This document shows positions 7,856 to 15,449 of a stretch of 33,338 nt of DNA, in pieces. Origin of the DNA: Actinobacteria bacterium QS_8_72_14 (GTDB lineage Bacteria > Actinomycetota > Nitriliruptoria > Euzebyales > Egibacteraceae). The notes beneath the pieces are model-generated. The model was not told where the DNA came from. It made no database searches and worked only from the letters and a program-made list of their open reading frames with translations. How positions within the stretch are numbered: the first letter of the stretch is position 1; each line of letters starts with the position of its first letter. The DNA is taken from positions 1 to 33,338 of the forward strand of contig PXPH01000022.1 of NCBI GenBank assembly GCA_003021615.1, read 5' to 3'. Both the position numbers and the translations under genes were made by a program.

Positions 7856-8788
7856 TCACGCGTTCTTCCAGTCGGCGGGGTCGCCGCCGCCGTCGCGGGT
7901 GGCCTGGATCGCTTGTGCCCGCGGGTGGAGGGCTTCGCCGGTGCCGCCGGCGCTGGGCAGGCCCGCCCGGTTCTCGCGGCCCGGCAGCGGCAGGCGGAAC
8001 TGGCACAGCTCGCAGTTGGCCACCGCCCGACCGCGCCACGCCTCGTGGTAGCGGTCCACCGCGGCGTCGACCAGCTCCGCCTCGGGTCCAAAGCGTCCCG
8101 CGTCGATCACCCCCACCCCGGTCTCGGCGGTAACCTCCTCGACTCGGGCGTCGACGCGCTGCTCCAGCGTGCCTGCCAGCAGCGACCACGAGAAGCGGGT
8201 CACCCGCGGCGAGCCCGCGCGGGTCAGCCGGCGCAGGGCCTCGTCGGCGGTGGGCCAGGTCACGCCGGCGACGGCGATCTCGCTCCAGCGAAAGTCGGTG
8301 GTGTCGGCCAGAAAACGCGCCGCCTTGGCCAGCTCGCCGTTGGCGTCGGGGTCGGACGTGCCCGGGCCGGTGACCAGCAGCGCCTCGTCGGCCTCCACGG
8401 CCGTGAGGCCGGCCGCAGCGCGCGCGGCGTCGATGCGCCGTCGGGCCAGGTCGAACAGCCTGGGATGCTGGCCCAGCACCGCCCCGTGCCAGCGCTCCAG
8501 CTCCGGCACCGCCTCGCTGATCGCGGCCAGCTCGCCGGGAACGTCGGTCTTGGCGTGGCCGGCGGCGAACGCCAGCAGTGGCAGAGTCACCAGCGCCGTG
8601 GCGCCCTCGTCGCGCAGGCGCGCGGCGGCCACGGCCGGCTGTGGCTCGAGCAGGTCCCACTCGATCCACCCACAGCCCACCGGCACGCCCAGGCGTGCCC
8701 GCAGCGCGTCGCACAGGGCGGCGGCCTCGTCGGCGGCCGCAGGATTGCGGGTGCCGTGTCCGATCAGCAACAGCGCGGGCGTCTCCAT
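7856..8788 (-). CDS. CbiX/SirB-type sirohydrochlorin chelatase family protein
   Basis: The protein begins METPALLLIGHGTRNPAA, the hallmark of CbiX chelatases, with the metal-binding His in GHGTR. A second domain repeats the fold (EADEALLVTGPGTSDPDANGE), giving the two-domain actinobacterial form of about 310 residues. Near the C-terminus NCELCQFRLPLPGREN has a Cys-x2-Cys pair, also usual in long CbiX proteins. Family members insert Co, Fe or Ni into sirohydrochlorin in cobalamin or siroheme synthesis. No other tetrapyrrole gene or cobalamin riboswitch is nearby. I chose the ATG at 8788 because its N-terminus fits the family. An ATG at 8800 would add four residues, but its AGGGGG is only one base away. 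Confidence 0.85.
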   Translation of the reverse strand: METPALLLIGHGTRNPAAADEAAALCDALRARLGVPVGCGWIEWDLLEPQPAVAAARLRDEGATALVTLPLLAFAAGHAKTDVPGELAAISEAVPELERWHGAVLGQHPRLFDLARRRIDAARAAAGLTAVEADEALLVTGPGTSDPDANGELAKAARFLADTTDFRWSEIAVAGVTWPTADEALRRLTRAGSPRVTRFSWSLLAGTLEQRVDARVEEVTAETGVGVIDAGRFGPEAELVDAAVDRYHEAWRGRAVANCELCQFRLPLPGRENRAGLPSAGGTGEALHPRAQAIQATRDGGGDPADWKNA

Positions 8789-8844
8789 GGGCGCCAGCAT
8801 GCCCCCTGGCGCCAGCCGCGGCCAGGCCGCGCGCTCCGGCGCCG

Positions 8845-8873
8845 TTTACCTGGGCGGGTGCGCCCTCTACGCT
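8845..8873 (+). promoter_or_regulatory. Putative promoter of the E1alpha-E1beta-E2 operon
   Basis: TTTACC (8845-8850), a 17-base spacer and TACGCT (8868-8873) resemble a housekeeping sigma promoter. Transcription would start near 8880 and leave a leader of about 140 bases before the E1alpha start. That leader contains a six-pair hairpin, CGCTGG/CCAGCG. No binding site for a known regulator was recognised in the 222 bases between the divergent genes. Confidence 0.45.
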
Positions 8874-9022
8874 GCCCGTTTCACCGCGGGCGAGAGCCGC
8901 GCCCGGGGGCTGCGACCGGCCGTGGCGCCGTCAGCGCCTAGGGCCGGGGCCAGCTGGGAACGCTGGGAGCACGCCAGCGCTGTGCGAGCCTGTGGCGGCG
9001 CCGACGACAGGGAGCTCAAGGC

Positions 9023-10093
9023 ATGAGTGACCCGCCCACGTCCCACGCGTTGTCGCCCCACTCACCCGCGGTCGGCGCTGCCGCGCCCGATCCAAGCTCG
9101 CTACTGCCCGACGACGAGCCCGTCCAGCTGCTGGACGACGAGGGCGTGCTGCACGAGGTGGCGGGCTATCCCCTCGATCTCGGCGCCGAGGAGCTGCGGC
9201 AGTTGTACCGCCATATGGTGCTGACCCGGCGCTTGGACAAGCAGGCCATCAACCTGCAGCGCCAGGGCCAGCTGGGCGTGTACGCCTCCTGTTTGGGCCA
9301 GGAGGCCGCTCAGGTGGGCAGCGCCTGGGCGGGTGCCGCCCAGGACTGGATCTGGCCGTCGTATCGCGAGCTGGGCGCGGCGCTGGTGCGGGGGGTGGAC
9401 CCCGCTGCGCTGCTGCACGTGTTCCGGGGCACGTGGCTGGGCGACTGGGATCCCCGCGCCACGGGCTTTGGTTTGATCTCCATTCCCATCGGCACCCAGG
9501 CGCTGCACGCGGCCGGCTATGCGATGGCCGCCCGATTCGACGGGGCCGATCTGGTGGTGTTGAGCTATCTGGGCGATGGCGCCACCAGCGAGGGCGATGC
9601 CCACGAGGCCATGAACTTCACCGGGGTGTTCCAGGCGCCCTGCGTGTTCGTGGTACAGAACAATCACTACGCCATCAGCGTCCCGCTGGCCCAGCAGACC
9701 CACGCGCCGACCATCGCCCACAAGGCGGTGGGCTATGGCATGCCAGGGCTGCGCTGCGACGGCAACGACGTCCTGGCCAGCTACGCGGTGACCAAAAAGG
9801 CGGTCGAGCGGGCCCGCGACGGCCAGGGGCCAGCGCTGGTGGAGGCGGTGACTTACCGCATGGAGGGCCACACCACCGCCGACGACCCCACGCGGTATCG
9901 CAGCGACGCCGAGACCGCCGAGTGGCAGGGGGACGAGGTGCGCACCCGGGCCAGCCAGCTGCGCGAGGCGATCTACGACGCGCCTCACGGCGACCCTCTG
10001 GAGCTGTTCGAGCACGTCTACGTGCAGCCACCGGCCAGCTACGACGAGCAGCGCGCCCAGCTGCGCGCCGAGCTCGAGCAGCAGGAGCCCTAG
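9023..10093 (+). CDS. 2-oxoacid dehydrogenase E1 alpha subunit with a probable internal deletion
   Basis: This is the thiamine-diphosphate-binding alpha chain of the decarboxylating E1 component. The cofactor motif GDGATSEGDAHEAMNF is followed by NNHYAISVP, and THAPTIAHKAVGYGMPG and ADDPTRYR are standard. An N-terminal extension of about 35 residues (PVQLLDDEGVLHE) is typical of the branched-chain type, so branched-chain 2-oxoacids are the likely substrates, though pyruvate cannot be excluded. Between AEW and LFEHVY there are 26 residues where the Thermus protein, from memory, has about 52. The DPI-R helix segment is missing at about 9926-9934. The 356-residue total therefore hides a loss. 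The ATG at 9023 follows AGGGAG by eight bases. The E1beta gene starts two bases after the stop. Confidence 0.9.
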   Translation: MSDPPTSHALSPHSPAVGAAAPDPSSLLPDDEPVQLLDDEGVLHEVAGYPLDLGAEELRQLYRHMVLTRRLDKQAINLQRQGQLGVYASCLGQEAAQVGSAWAGAAQDWIWPSYRELGAALVRGVDPAALLHVFRGTWLGDWDPRATGFGLISIPIGTQALHAAGYAMAARFDGADLVVLSYLGDGATSEGDAHEAMNFTGVFQAPCVFVVQNNHYAISVPLAQQTHAPTIAHKAVGYGMPGLRCDGNDVLASYAVTKKAVERARDGQGPALVEAVTYRMEGHTTADDPTRYRSDAETAEWQGDEVRTRASQLREAIYDAPHGDPLELFEHVYVQPPASYDEQRAQLRAELEQQEP

Positions 10094-10095
10094 GC

Positions 10096-11073
10096 GTGTC
10101 TCCCATCACGATGGCCCAGGCGCTCAATACCGCGCTGCACGACGCCATGGCCGAAGACGAGGGCGTGGTCGTCTACGGCGAGGACGTGGGCGTGCTGGGC
10201 GGAGTCTTTCGCATCACCGACAAGCTGCAGGACCGCTTCGGCGAGACGCGCTGCTTCGACACGCCGCTGGCCGAGTCGGGCATCGTGGGTACGGCGGTGG
10301 GCATGGCCGTGTACGGCTATCGGCCCGTGGTGGAGATGCAGTTCGACGGGTTTACCTATCCCGCCTTCGAGCAGCTCGTGTCCCATCTGGCCAAGTACCG
10401 CAACCGCTCGCGGGGCCACCTGAGCATGCCGGTGGTGGTGCGCATCCCCTTTGGCGGCGGCATCGGGGCCGTGGAGCACCACTCGGAGAGCCCCGAGGGC
10501 TACTTCGCCCACACCGCAGGGTTGAAGGTGGCGAGCCCGGGCACGCCCAGCGACGCCTACGGCATGCTGCGCGAGGCCATCGCCACGCCGGATCCGGTGA
10601 TCTTTTTGGAGCCCAAGCGCCGCTACTGGCTCAAGGAGGAGATCACGTGGCCGGTCGAGGGCACGCCCTTTGGTCGGGCGGTGGTGCGCCGGGGCGGGAC
10701 GACCGCCTCGTTGTTCGCCTACGGCCCGATGGTGCGCACGTGCCTGGACGCTGCCGAAGCGGGCGAGGCCGAGGGGTGGGATCTGGAGGTGGTGGACCTG
10801 CGCACCCTGGTGCCGTTCGACCACGACACCGTGACCGACAGCGTGCGCCGCACGGGACGCGGGATCGTGGTCCACGAAGCCCCGGTGTTCGCCGGCTTCG
10901 GCGCCGAGCTCGCCGCCCAGGTCTCCCAGCGCTGTTTCTACCACCTGGAGGCGCCAGTGATGCGGGTGGGCGGCTTCGACCTGCCCTATCCGCCCGCCAA
11001 GCTCGAGGCCTACCACCTGCCCGACGTCGACCGCATCCTCGACGCGGTGGAGCGATCGCTGAGCTACGTGTGA
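10096..11073 (+). CDS. 2-oxoacid dehydrogenase E1 beta subunit
   Basis: The beta chain forms the E1 heterotetramer with the preceding alpha chain. It has 325 residues, normal for the family. The thiamine-binding glutamate lies in VVYGEDVG, and FDTPLAESGIVGTAVGMA, EMQFDGFTYPAFEQLVSH and the central VVVRIPFGGGIGAVEHHSES are conserved. The C-terminal transketolase domain includes VVDLRTLVPFD and ends with GFDLPYPPAKLEAYHLPD. HHSES and the FGGGIG segment favour the branched-chain group over bacterial pyruvate E1. The GTG at 10096 is two bases past the alpha stop, so translation is probably coupled. Confidence 0.93.
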   Translation: MSPITMAQALNTALHDAMAEDEGVVVYGEDVGVLGGVFRITDKLQDRFGETRCFDTPLAESGIVGTAVGMAVYGYRPVVEMQFDGFTYPAFEQLVSHLAKYRNRSRGHLSMPVVVRIPFGGGIGAVEHHSESPEGYFAHTAGLKVASPGTPSDAYGMLREAIATPDPVIFLEPKRRYWLKEEITWPVEGTPFGRAVVRRGGTTASLFAYGPMVRTCLDAAEAGEAEGWDLEVVDLRTLVPFDHDTVTDSVRRTGRGIVVHEAPVFAGFGAELAAQVSQRCFYHLEAPVMRVGGFDLPYPPAKLEAYHLPDVDRILDAVERSLSYV

Positions 11074-11092
11074 CACCGGCGCCGACGGCAAA

Positions 11093-11111
11093 GGCCGCGC
11101 GAGGCGCGGCC
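11093..11111 (+). promoter_or_regulatory. Perfect 8-bp hairpin between E1beta and E2
   Basis: GGCCGCGC (11093-11100), a GAG loop and GCGCGGCC (11104-11111) make a perfect stem in the 70-base gap between the two genes. There is no T-run, so it is more likely to affect mRNA stability or read-through than to be a full terminator. It may set a different E2 level relative to E1. Confidence 0.45.
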
Positions 11112-11143
11112 GTGCTGCCACCCACCCCGATGACGAGGCCGCT

Positions 11144-12604
11144 GTGAGCGACGAGACGTTTCTGCTGCCCGACCTCGGCGAGGGGCTAAGCGACGGCGAG
11201 GTCGTGAGTTGGCTGGTCCAGCCCGGCGACACCGTCGAGATCGACCAGCCGGTGGCCGAGGTCGAGACGGCCAAGGCGGTCGTGGAGGTGCCCTCGCCGT
11301 TTTCCGGGTCGGTGCTGGCGCTGCACGCCGAGCCGGGCGACGCGGTGGCGGTGGGCCAGCCGCTGATGACCGTCAGCGTGTCGGCCTCGGCCGGGGCCGC
11401 CGACCAGGCCGGGGCGCAGGCCACCGGCAGCTTGGCCGCCGAGACCGGCGCGGCAGCCGCCGACCACGGCGAGAGCGGCCAGGATCAGCTGCTGGTCGGC
11501 ACCGGCGTCTCGCAAGGCCGTGGCCGGCGCCGCCGCGGTCACGCCCCCGTGGGCGGCGACGGCCGGGCCCAGGCGCGCGCGGCGGGTTCACACGCCGCCG
11601 ACGCGGCGGGCCGCCCGCTGGCCAAGCCCCCGGTGCGCAAGCTCGCCAAGGACTTGGGTGTCGATCTGGCTCAGGTCCCACCCAGCGGGCCGGGCGGGGT
11701 GATCACCCGCGGAGACGTCGAGGCCGTCGCCGCCTCGCCGACAGCCGGGGACCAGCCGGCCGCGCCGCAGCCGACCACGGGCGGGCCCGGCCCGGCTGAC
11801 CCGATGGGTCTGCTGGCCGAGGCGCCGGCGCCCGCCGAGCCGCGGCCGGGCGGGCCCGAGCCAGTCGAGCGCCGCCCCCTCACGGGGGTGCGGCGCACCA
11901 TCGCGGCACAGATGACGCGCTCGCGCGCCGAGATCCCCGAGGCGGTGACGTGGGTCGACTGTGACGCCACCGAGCTGATGCGCCTGCGCGACGAGCTCAA
12001 CGCCTCCGTGGCGCGCCAGGGCGGCGCCGGCGCCCGCCCCGGCCCGTCGGAGGCGGCACCCGCCCCGGTGCGCGTCAGCCCCCTGGCGCTGATCCTGCGC
12101 GCCTGCGTGGCGGGGCTGCGCCGCGTCCCGGAGGTCAACAGCCGCCTGGACCCCGAGGCCGGCGAGATCGTGGTGCAGCGCTTCGTCAACCTCGGAGTGG
12201 CCGCCCAGACCGACGCGGGGCTGATGGTGCCGGTCATCCACGGCGCCGAGCGCATGTCAACCGTCGAGCTGGCCGCCGAGCTCGCCCGCCTGACCACCGC
12301 CGCCCGCGAGCGCGCCCTCGGTCCGGGCGAGCTGCGCGGCTCGACGTTCACCGTGTCCAACTACGGCGCGTTCGGCGTTGACGGCGGCGACATGGTGATC
12401 AACTACCCCGAGGCGGCGGTGCTGGGGGTGGGCCGCATCGCCCAGCGCCCGTGGGTGGTCGACGGCGCCGTGGCCGCCCGACAGGTGGTCAACCTTTCGA
12501 TCGCCTTCGACCACCGCGTCTGCGACGGGGGTGAGGCGGCCGGGTTCCTGCGGTTCGTGGCCGACTGCGTCGAGTCGCCGCGGCGCCTGCTGGCCGAGCT
12601 CTAG
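11144..12604 (+). CDS. Dihydrolipoamide acyltransferase (E2)
   Basis: This is the core acyltransferase of the 2-oxoacid dehydrogenase complex. It passes the acyl group from E1-bound thiamine to CoA through a swinging lipoyl arm. The 486 residues contain one lipoyl domain (1-80, lysine in VETAKAVVEV), a long Ala/Gly/Pro linker, a peripheral-subunit-binding domain (GRPLAKPPVRKLAKDLGVDL to VITRGDVEAV, about 150-195), a second linker, and a catalytic domain from about 245. The active-site motif is DHRVCDGG, the usual HxxxDG. VTWVDCDATELMRLRDELN is typical of branched-chain-type E2. The start is the GTG at 11144. No E3 (lipoamide dehydrogenase) gene follows, so E3 must be supplied from elsewhere. 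Confidence 0.93.
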   Translation: MSDETFLLPDLGEGLSDGEVVSWLVQPGDTVEIDQPVAEVETAKAVVEVPSPFSGSVLALHAEPGDAVAVGQPLMTVSVSASAGAADQAGAQATGSLAAETGAAAADHGESGQDQLLVGTGVSQGRGRRRRGHAPVGGDGRAQARAAGSHAADAAGRPLAKPPVRKLAKDLGVDLAQVPPSGPGGVITRGDVEAVAASPTAGDQPAAPQPTTGGPGPADPMGLLAEAPAPAEPRPGGPEPVERRPLTGVRRTIAAQMTRSRAEIPEAVTWVDCDATELMRLRDELNASVARQGGAGARPGPSEAAPAPVRVSPLALILRACVAGLRRVPEVNSRLDPEAGEIVVQRFVNLGVAAQTDAGLMVPVIHGAERMSTVELAAELARLTTAARERALGPGELRGSTFTVSNYGAFGVDGGDMVINYPEAAVLGVGRIAQRPWVVDGAVAARQVVNLSIAFDHRVCDGGEAAGFLRFVADCVESPRRLLAEL

Positions 12605-12657
12605 AGCTCGCTGCGCGCGGTGACCGCGAGCTTGTCCGGCCGCGGCCTGCGCCGGAC
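12605..12657. terminator. Two hairpins between convergent genes
   Basis: AGCTCG (12605-12610) pairs with CGAGCT (12627-12632), and GTCCGGC (12634-12640) pairs with GCCGGAC (12651-12657). They start right after the E2 stop and precede the end of the convergent ACT-domain gene. No T-run follows on either strand, so function as a bidirectional terminator is inferred from position. Confidence 0.35.
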
Positions 12658-12678
12658 GACAGGCCGAGGGGCGGGTGT

Positions 12679-13221
12679 TTACGGGGGCACCGACGTGTGG
12701 GCCTGGGCGCGGGCGGCCGCCGCCGCCACGCGGCTGAGGGCCTCGGCGCGGTGGCGCTCGGTGTCGGTAAAGGCGTAGGAGCGGTTGAGCACCAGCCACC
12801 GCTCGCCCAGCGCCACGACCAGGCGGGTATGCCGCGAGCTGGGCGGGTCGTTGGTCAGCTCGGCGGCGTCGGCGCCCAGCAGCCCGCCCACCAGCGTGGT
12901 CGCGCCGCGCTCGACGTCGACCGAGCCCTCCAGCAGCGCCTGCAGGCCCACCGCCACCCGCGCGACGGCGTCGCCGGGATGGCCTCGCGACGGTCCCGAT
13001 TGGATCACCTCCACGCCCTCCAGCGAGTCCAGGCGGTCCAATACCTGCTGGGCGGTGGTCGCGCCGTCGACGACCACGACCATGTCGTCGATTGCCCGGC
13101 CGTCGGCGACGTCGACGACCTCCACGGCCTCGATGTCCACTCCGACCTCGCCCACCGCCGAGGTGACCCGGGCCAGCGAGCCCGGGCGGTCCGGCAGCGA
13201 GCAGCGCACCGCAAGCTCCAT
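12679..13221 (-). CDS. ACT-domain-containing protein
   Basis: The 180-residue protein opens with MELAVRCSLPDRPGSLARVT, a clear ACT domain (about 1-75), with the turn VGEVGVDIEAVEVVDV. ACT domains bind amino acids and regulate enzymes. There is no enzyme domain attached. The C-terminal half (ALLEGSVDVERGATTLVGG to ALGERWLVLNRSYAFTDTERHRAEAL) resembles the tail seen on stand-alone actinobacterial ACT proteins, with no known motif. It lies divergent from the leucine operon, so it could sense a branched-chain amino acid; this is context only. The frame is open well upstream to 13497, but the ATG at 13221 begins the recognisable domain. Confidence 0.75.
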   Translation of the reverse strand: MELAVRCSLPDRPGSLARVTSAVGEVGVDIEAVEVVDVADGRAIDDMVVVVDGATTAQQVLDRLDSLEGVEVIQSGPSRGHPGDAVARVAVGLQALLEGSVDVERGATTLVGGLLGADAAELTNDPPSSRHTRLVVALGERWLVLNRSYAFTDTERHRAEALSRVAAAAARAQAHTSVPP

Positions 13222-13329
13222 GACGTGACATCGTACGGGTCGTCGGTGTCGGTGCGATATCGCGATGATCACGCGCCGGCAACGCGCGGCTGCGGCTTTC
13301 GGCGAAGGCGGTGGGGGCTGGCCACGTGG

Positions 13330-13358
13330 TTGACGCCGACCCGGTGGGCGCGTACAAC
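13330..13358 (+). promoter_or_regulatory. Strong promoter of the leucine operon
   Basis: TTGACG (13330-13335), a 17-base spacer and TACAAC (13353-13358, followed by T) form the best housekeeping promoter in the window. The expected start of transcription is about 13364-13367, at or within three bases of the ATG of the leader peptide, so that peptide is probably read from a leaderless mRNA. Confidence 0.65.
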
Positions 13359-13366
13359 TGGCGGGG

Positions 13367-13468
13367 ATGATCGCCATGACTGTTCGATCCCGGTCGCAAG
13401 CCCGCGGTCTCCGCGGGCGCGCGGTCATCCTCTCCAGCTTGCTGCTGGGCCTGCCTCTCGAGCTTTGA
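13367..13468 (+). CDS. Putative leuA leader peptide (33 aa), Leu-rich
   Basis: The ATG at 13367 opens 33 codons ending in TGA at 13466-13468. The last 14 residues are VILSSLLLGLPLEL: seven Leu, three of them consecutive, plus Ile and Val. This is the expected composition of a leader peptide that measures leucyl-tRNA charging, and it lies 157 bases before leuA. An ATG at 13376 (residue 4) has GGGG nine bases upstream and is an alternative start. The first half (SRSQARGLRGR) is coded by a segment that folds as a perfect eight-pair hairpin. Leader peptides before leuA are known in Actinobacteria; function here is inferred from composition and position. Confidence 0.7.
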   Translation: MIAMTVRSRSQARGLRGRAVILSSLLLGLPLEL

Positions 13469-13512
13469 CGCCGCGGGGCGGCCCCGTTCGATCGCACCCC
13501 AGCCCCCCGCGG
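13400..13512 (+). promoter_or_regulatory. Alternative RNA hairpins of the leuA leader
   Basis: Four GC arms share a core. Arm A GCCCGCGG (13400-13407) pairs perfectly with B CCGCGGGC (13411-13418). Arm C CCGCGGGG (13471-13478) pairs perfectly with D CCCCGCGG (13505-13512). A can also pair with C, and B with D, over seven bases. A small hairpin CGGGG-CGG-CCCCG (13474-13486) competes with C:D. Mutually exclusive helices around a Leu-rich peptide gene are the layout of an attenuator. No T-run follows, so the effect may be on translation or on Rho, not on intrinsic termination. Confidence 0.5.
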
Positions 13513-13625
13513 AGACCCACGCAGGCGGGTGCGGGCATCTATCAGGTCACTCGAGTAGCCAAGCGGTCGTGGCCCAAGGCGAGGTCACGCGAGTGGCCCC
13601 TTGAGGATCGAGCGGGAGGACCATC

Positions 13626-15212
13626 ATGAGCAGCACCGAGCAACGAAGCGATCACGTCACCGTCTTCGACACCACGCTGCGCGACGGCGAGCAGGCGCCG
13701 GGCATCTCCTTGGACGTCTCGGAGAAGGTCGAGATCGCCGAGCAGCTGGCCCGGCTGCGCGTGGACGTCGTCGAGGGCGGCTTCCCCGTGTCCAGCCAGG
13801 GCGACTTCGAGGCGGTGCGCGCCATCGCCGACGGGGTGGGCACCGAGCGCGAGGCCCCCACCGTCGCGGCGTTGGCGCGCTGTAACCGCGAGGACGTCGA
13901 GCGGGCCGCGGAGTCGATCAAGCCGGCCCACTCCCAGCGCATCCACGTCTTCTTGTCCACCTCGGAGATCCATCGCCACGCGATGCTGCGTGACGCCAGC
14001 GAGGACGACGTGGTGGCCCAGGCCGTGGAGGGCGTCAAGCGGGCCCGCGAGGTCACCGACGACGTCGAGTTCAGCCCCCAGGACGCCACCCGCACCGACC
14101 TCGACTTTTTGTACCGCATCGTGGAGGAGACTGTCGCCGCCGGCGCGACCACGGTCAACATCCCCGACACCGTCGGCTACGCCCTGCCCCACGACTTCGG
14201 GGCCACGATCGGCGAGATCGTGCGCCGCGTCGGCGGGCCCGACAGCGATGTGGCCATCAGCGTCCACTGCCACAACGACCTGGGCCTGGCCGTGGCCAAC
14301 TCGCTGGAGGCGGTGCGCAACGGCGCCCGCCAGGTCGAGGTGGCCGTCAACGGCATCGGCGAGCGCGCCGGCAACTGCTCGCTGGAAGAGCTCGTCATGG
14401 CGGTGCGCACGCGCAACGATCTGCTGGGCCGCACCACGCGGGTGTACACCCCCGAGATCGCCCGCACCTCGCGGTCGGTCAGCGGCCTGACCGGCTATCC
14501 GGTGCAGTACAACAAGGCGGTGGTGGGCCGCAACGCCTTTGCCCACGAGTCCGGCATCCATCAGCACGGGGTGATGGCCGACCGGCTGACCTACGAGATT
14601 ATGCGCGCCGAGGACGTCGGCGTGGCCGGCAGCCAGATCGTGTTGGGCAAGCACTCGGGTCGCCGCGCGTTCGTCGGCGAGCTGGAGCGCATGGGCTACG
14701 ATCTGACCGCCGAGCAGGTCAGCCGGGCCTTCGAGCGCTTCAAGGAGCTGGCCGACCGCAAGGTCGAGATCGCCGACAACGACCTGGAGGCGATTTTGGC
14801 CGACGAGGTCTCGGCGTCCAGCGACGAGGCCTACGAGATCGCCGACATCGAGGTGTCGGGCGGCACGGTGGCCGAGCCGTCGGCTACCGTGCGGCTGCGC
14901 CGCGCCGGCGACGGCGTCGAGGCGACCGAGACGGCGACCGGCGACGGCATGATCGATGCCGCGTGCGGCGCGATCCGCCGCGCGGTGGGCATCGACGCGA
15001 CGCTGGCGAGCTTCAACGTCAACGCCGTGACGGCTGGTGTTGACGCCTTGGGTGGGGTGACCGTCCAAGTGGAGGTGGACGGGCAGCGGTTCACCGGCCG
15101 CGGCGTGTCCACCGACGTCGTCGAGGCTAGCGCCCGGGCGTATCTCAACGCGCTGAACAAGTCGGTCCGGCTGCGCCATCGCCGCCAGGAGCCGGTGACT
15201 GCCACCCCGTAG
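13626..15212 (+). CDS. leuA: 2-isopropylmalate synthase
   Basis: LeuA condenses acetyl-CoA with 2-oxoisovalerate, the committed step of leucine synthesis. The 528 residues match the short bacterial LeuA type. VFDTTLRDGEQAPG at 14-27 is the metal-site start of the TIM barrel, HCHNDLGLAVANSLEAV holds the two metal His, NGIGERAGNCSLEE follows, and GIHQHG marks the barrel end. The C-terminal regulatory domain (about 390-515) normally mediates leucine feedback inhibition. Citramalate synthase is the closest alternative, but the Leu-rich leader and the adjacent leuCD favour LeuA. The ATG at 13626 follows GGGAGGA (13614-13620) by five bases. The small gene at 15242 follows after 29 bases. Confidence 0.95.
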   Translation: MSSTEQRSDHVTVFDTTLRDGEQAPGISLDVSEKVEIAEQLARLRVDVVEGGFPVSSQGDFEAVRAIADGVGTEREAPTVAALARCNREDVERAAESIKPAHSQRIHVFLSTSEIHRHAMLRDASEDDVVAQAVEGVKRAREVTDDVEFSPQDATRTDLDFLYRIVEETVAAGATTVNIPDTVGYALPHDFGATIGEIVRRVGGPDSDVAISVHCHNDLGLAVANSLEAVRNGARQVEVAVNGIGERAGNCSLEELVMAVRTRNDLLGRTTRVYTPEIARTSRSVSGLTGYPVQYNKAVVGRNAFAHESGIHQHGVMADRLTYEIMRAEDVGVAGSQIVLGKHSGRRAFVGELERMGYDLTAEQVSRAFERFKELADRKVEIADNDLEAILADEVSASSDEAYEIADIEVSGGTVAEPSATVRLRRAGDGVEATETATGDGMIDAACGAIRRAVGIDATLASFNVNAVTAGVDALGGVTVQVEVDGQRFTGRGVSTDVVEASARAYLNALNKSVRLRHRRQEPVTATP

Positions 15213-15241
15213 ACGCGTCGAGCGCGAGGACGTGAACCCTG

Positions 15242-15439
15242 ATGACCAAGGTGAAGCTGACCGTCGACCCGCACCAGACCCCCGAGGAGGAGGCCCACCT
15301 GGTGGCGCGCGTCGCCGCCGCCGTCAGCGAGGCCACCGGCTCGGACCGGGTGAGCTTCGAGGTCGAAACGACCGAGCAGGTCCACGTCAACAATGGGGTG
15401 GGCGACCGGATGGTGCGCGGGACCCGCTGGAGCGACTGA
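15242..15439 (+). CDS. Small protein of unknown function (65 aa) in the leucine operon
   Basis: The frame starts at an ATG 11 bases after GAGGA and ends ten bases before leuC, and codon use matches its neighbours. The sequence ([20 protein letters not shown] and on through [20 protein letters not shown]) has a strand, an amphipathic helix and a second strand. This is the outline of a 4-oxalocrotonate tautomerase-like subunit of about 60-65 residues. The catalytic Pro normally exposed after Met1 is absent (Thr2), so it would not be an ordinary tautomerase. I do not recognise a specific family. Its fixed place between leuA and leuC suggests a role linked to leucine synthesis, but no function can be assigned. 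Confidence 0.7.
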   Translation: MTKVKLTVDPHQTPEEEAHLVARVAAAVSEATGSDRVSFEVETTEQVHVNNGVGDRMVRGTRWSD

Positions 15440-15449
15440 GAAGGCCGGC

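Noticed and set aside
8801-9022. Cobalamin riboswitch near the CbiX-type gene
   Set aside because: No B12 box was seen in the intergenic bases on either strand.
13222-13497. N-terminal extension of the ACT-domain protein up to 13497
   Set aside because: The extension is Arg/Pro-rich, runs through the leucine promoter and leader peptide, and the ACT domain begins exactly at the ATG at 13221.
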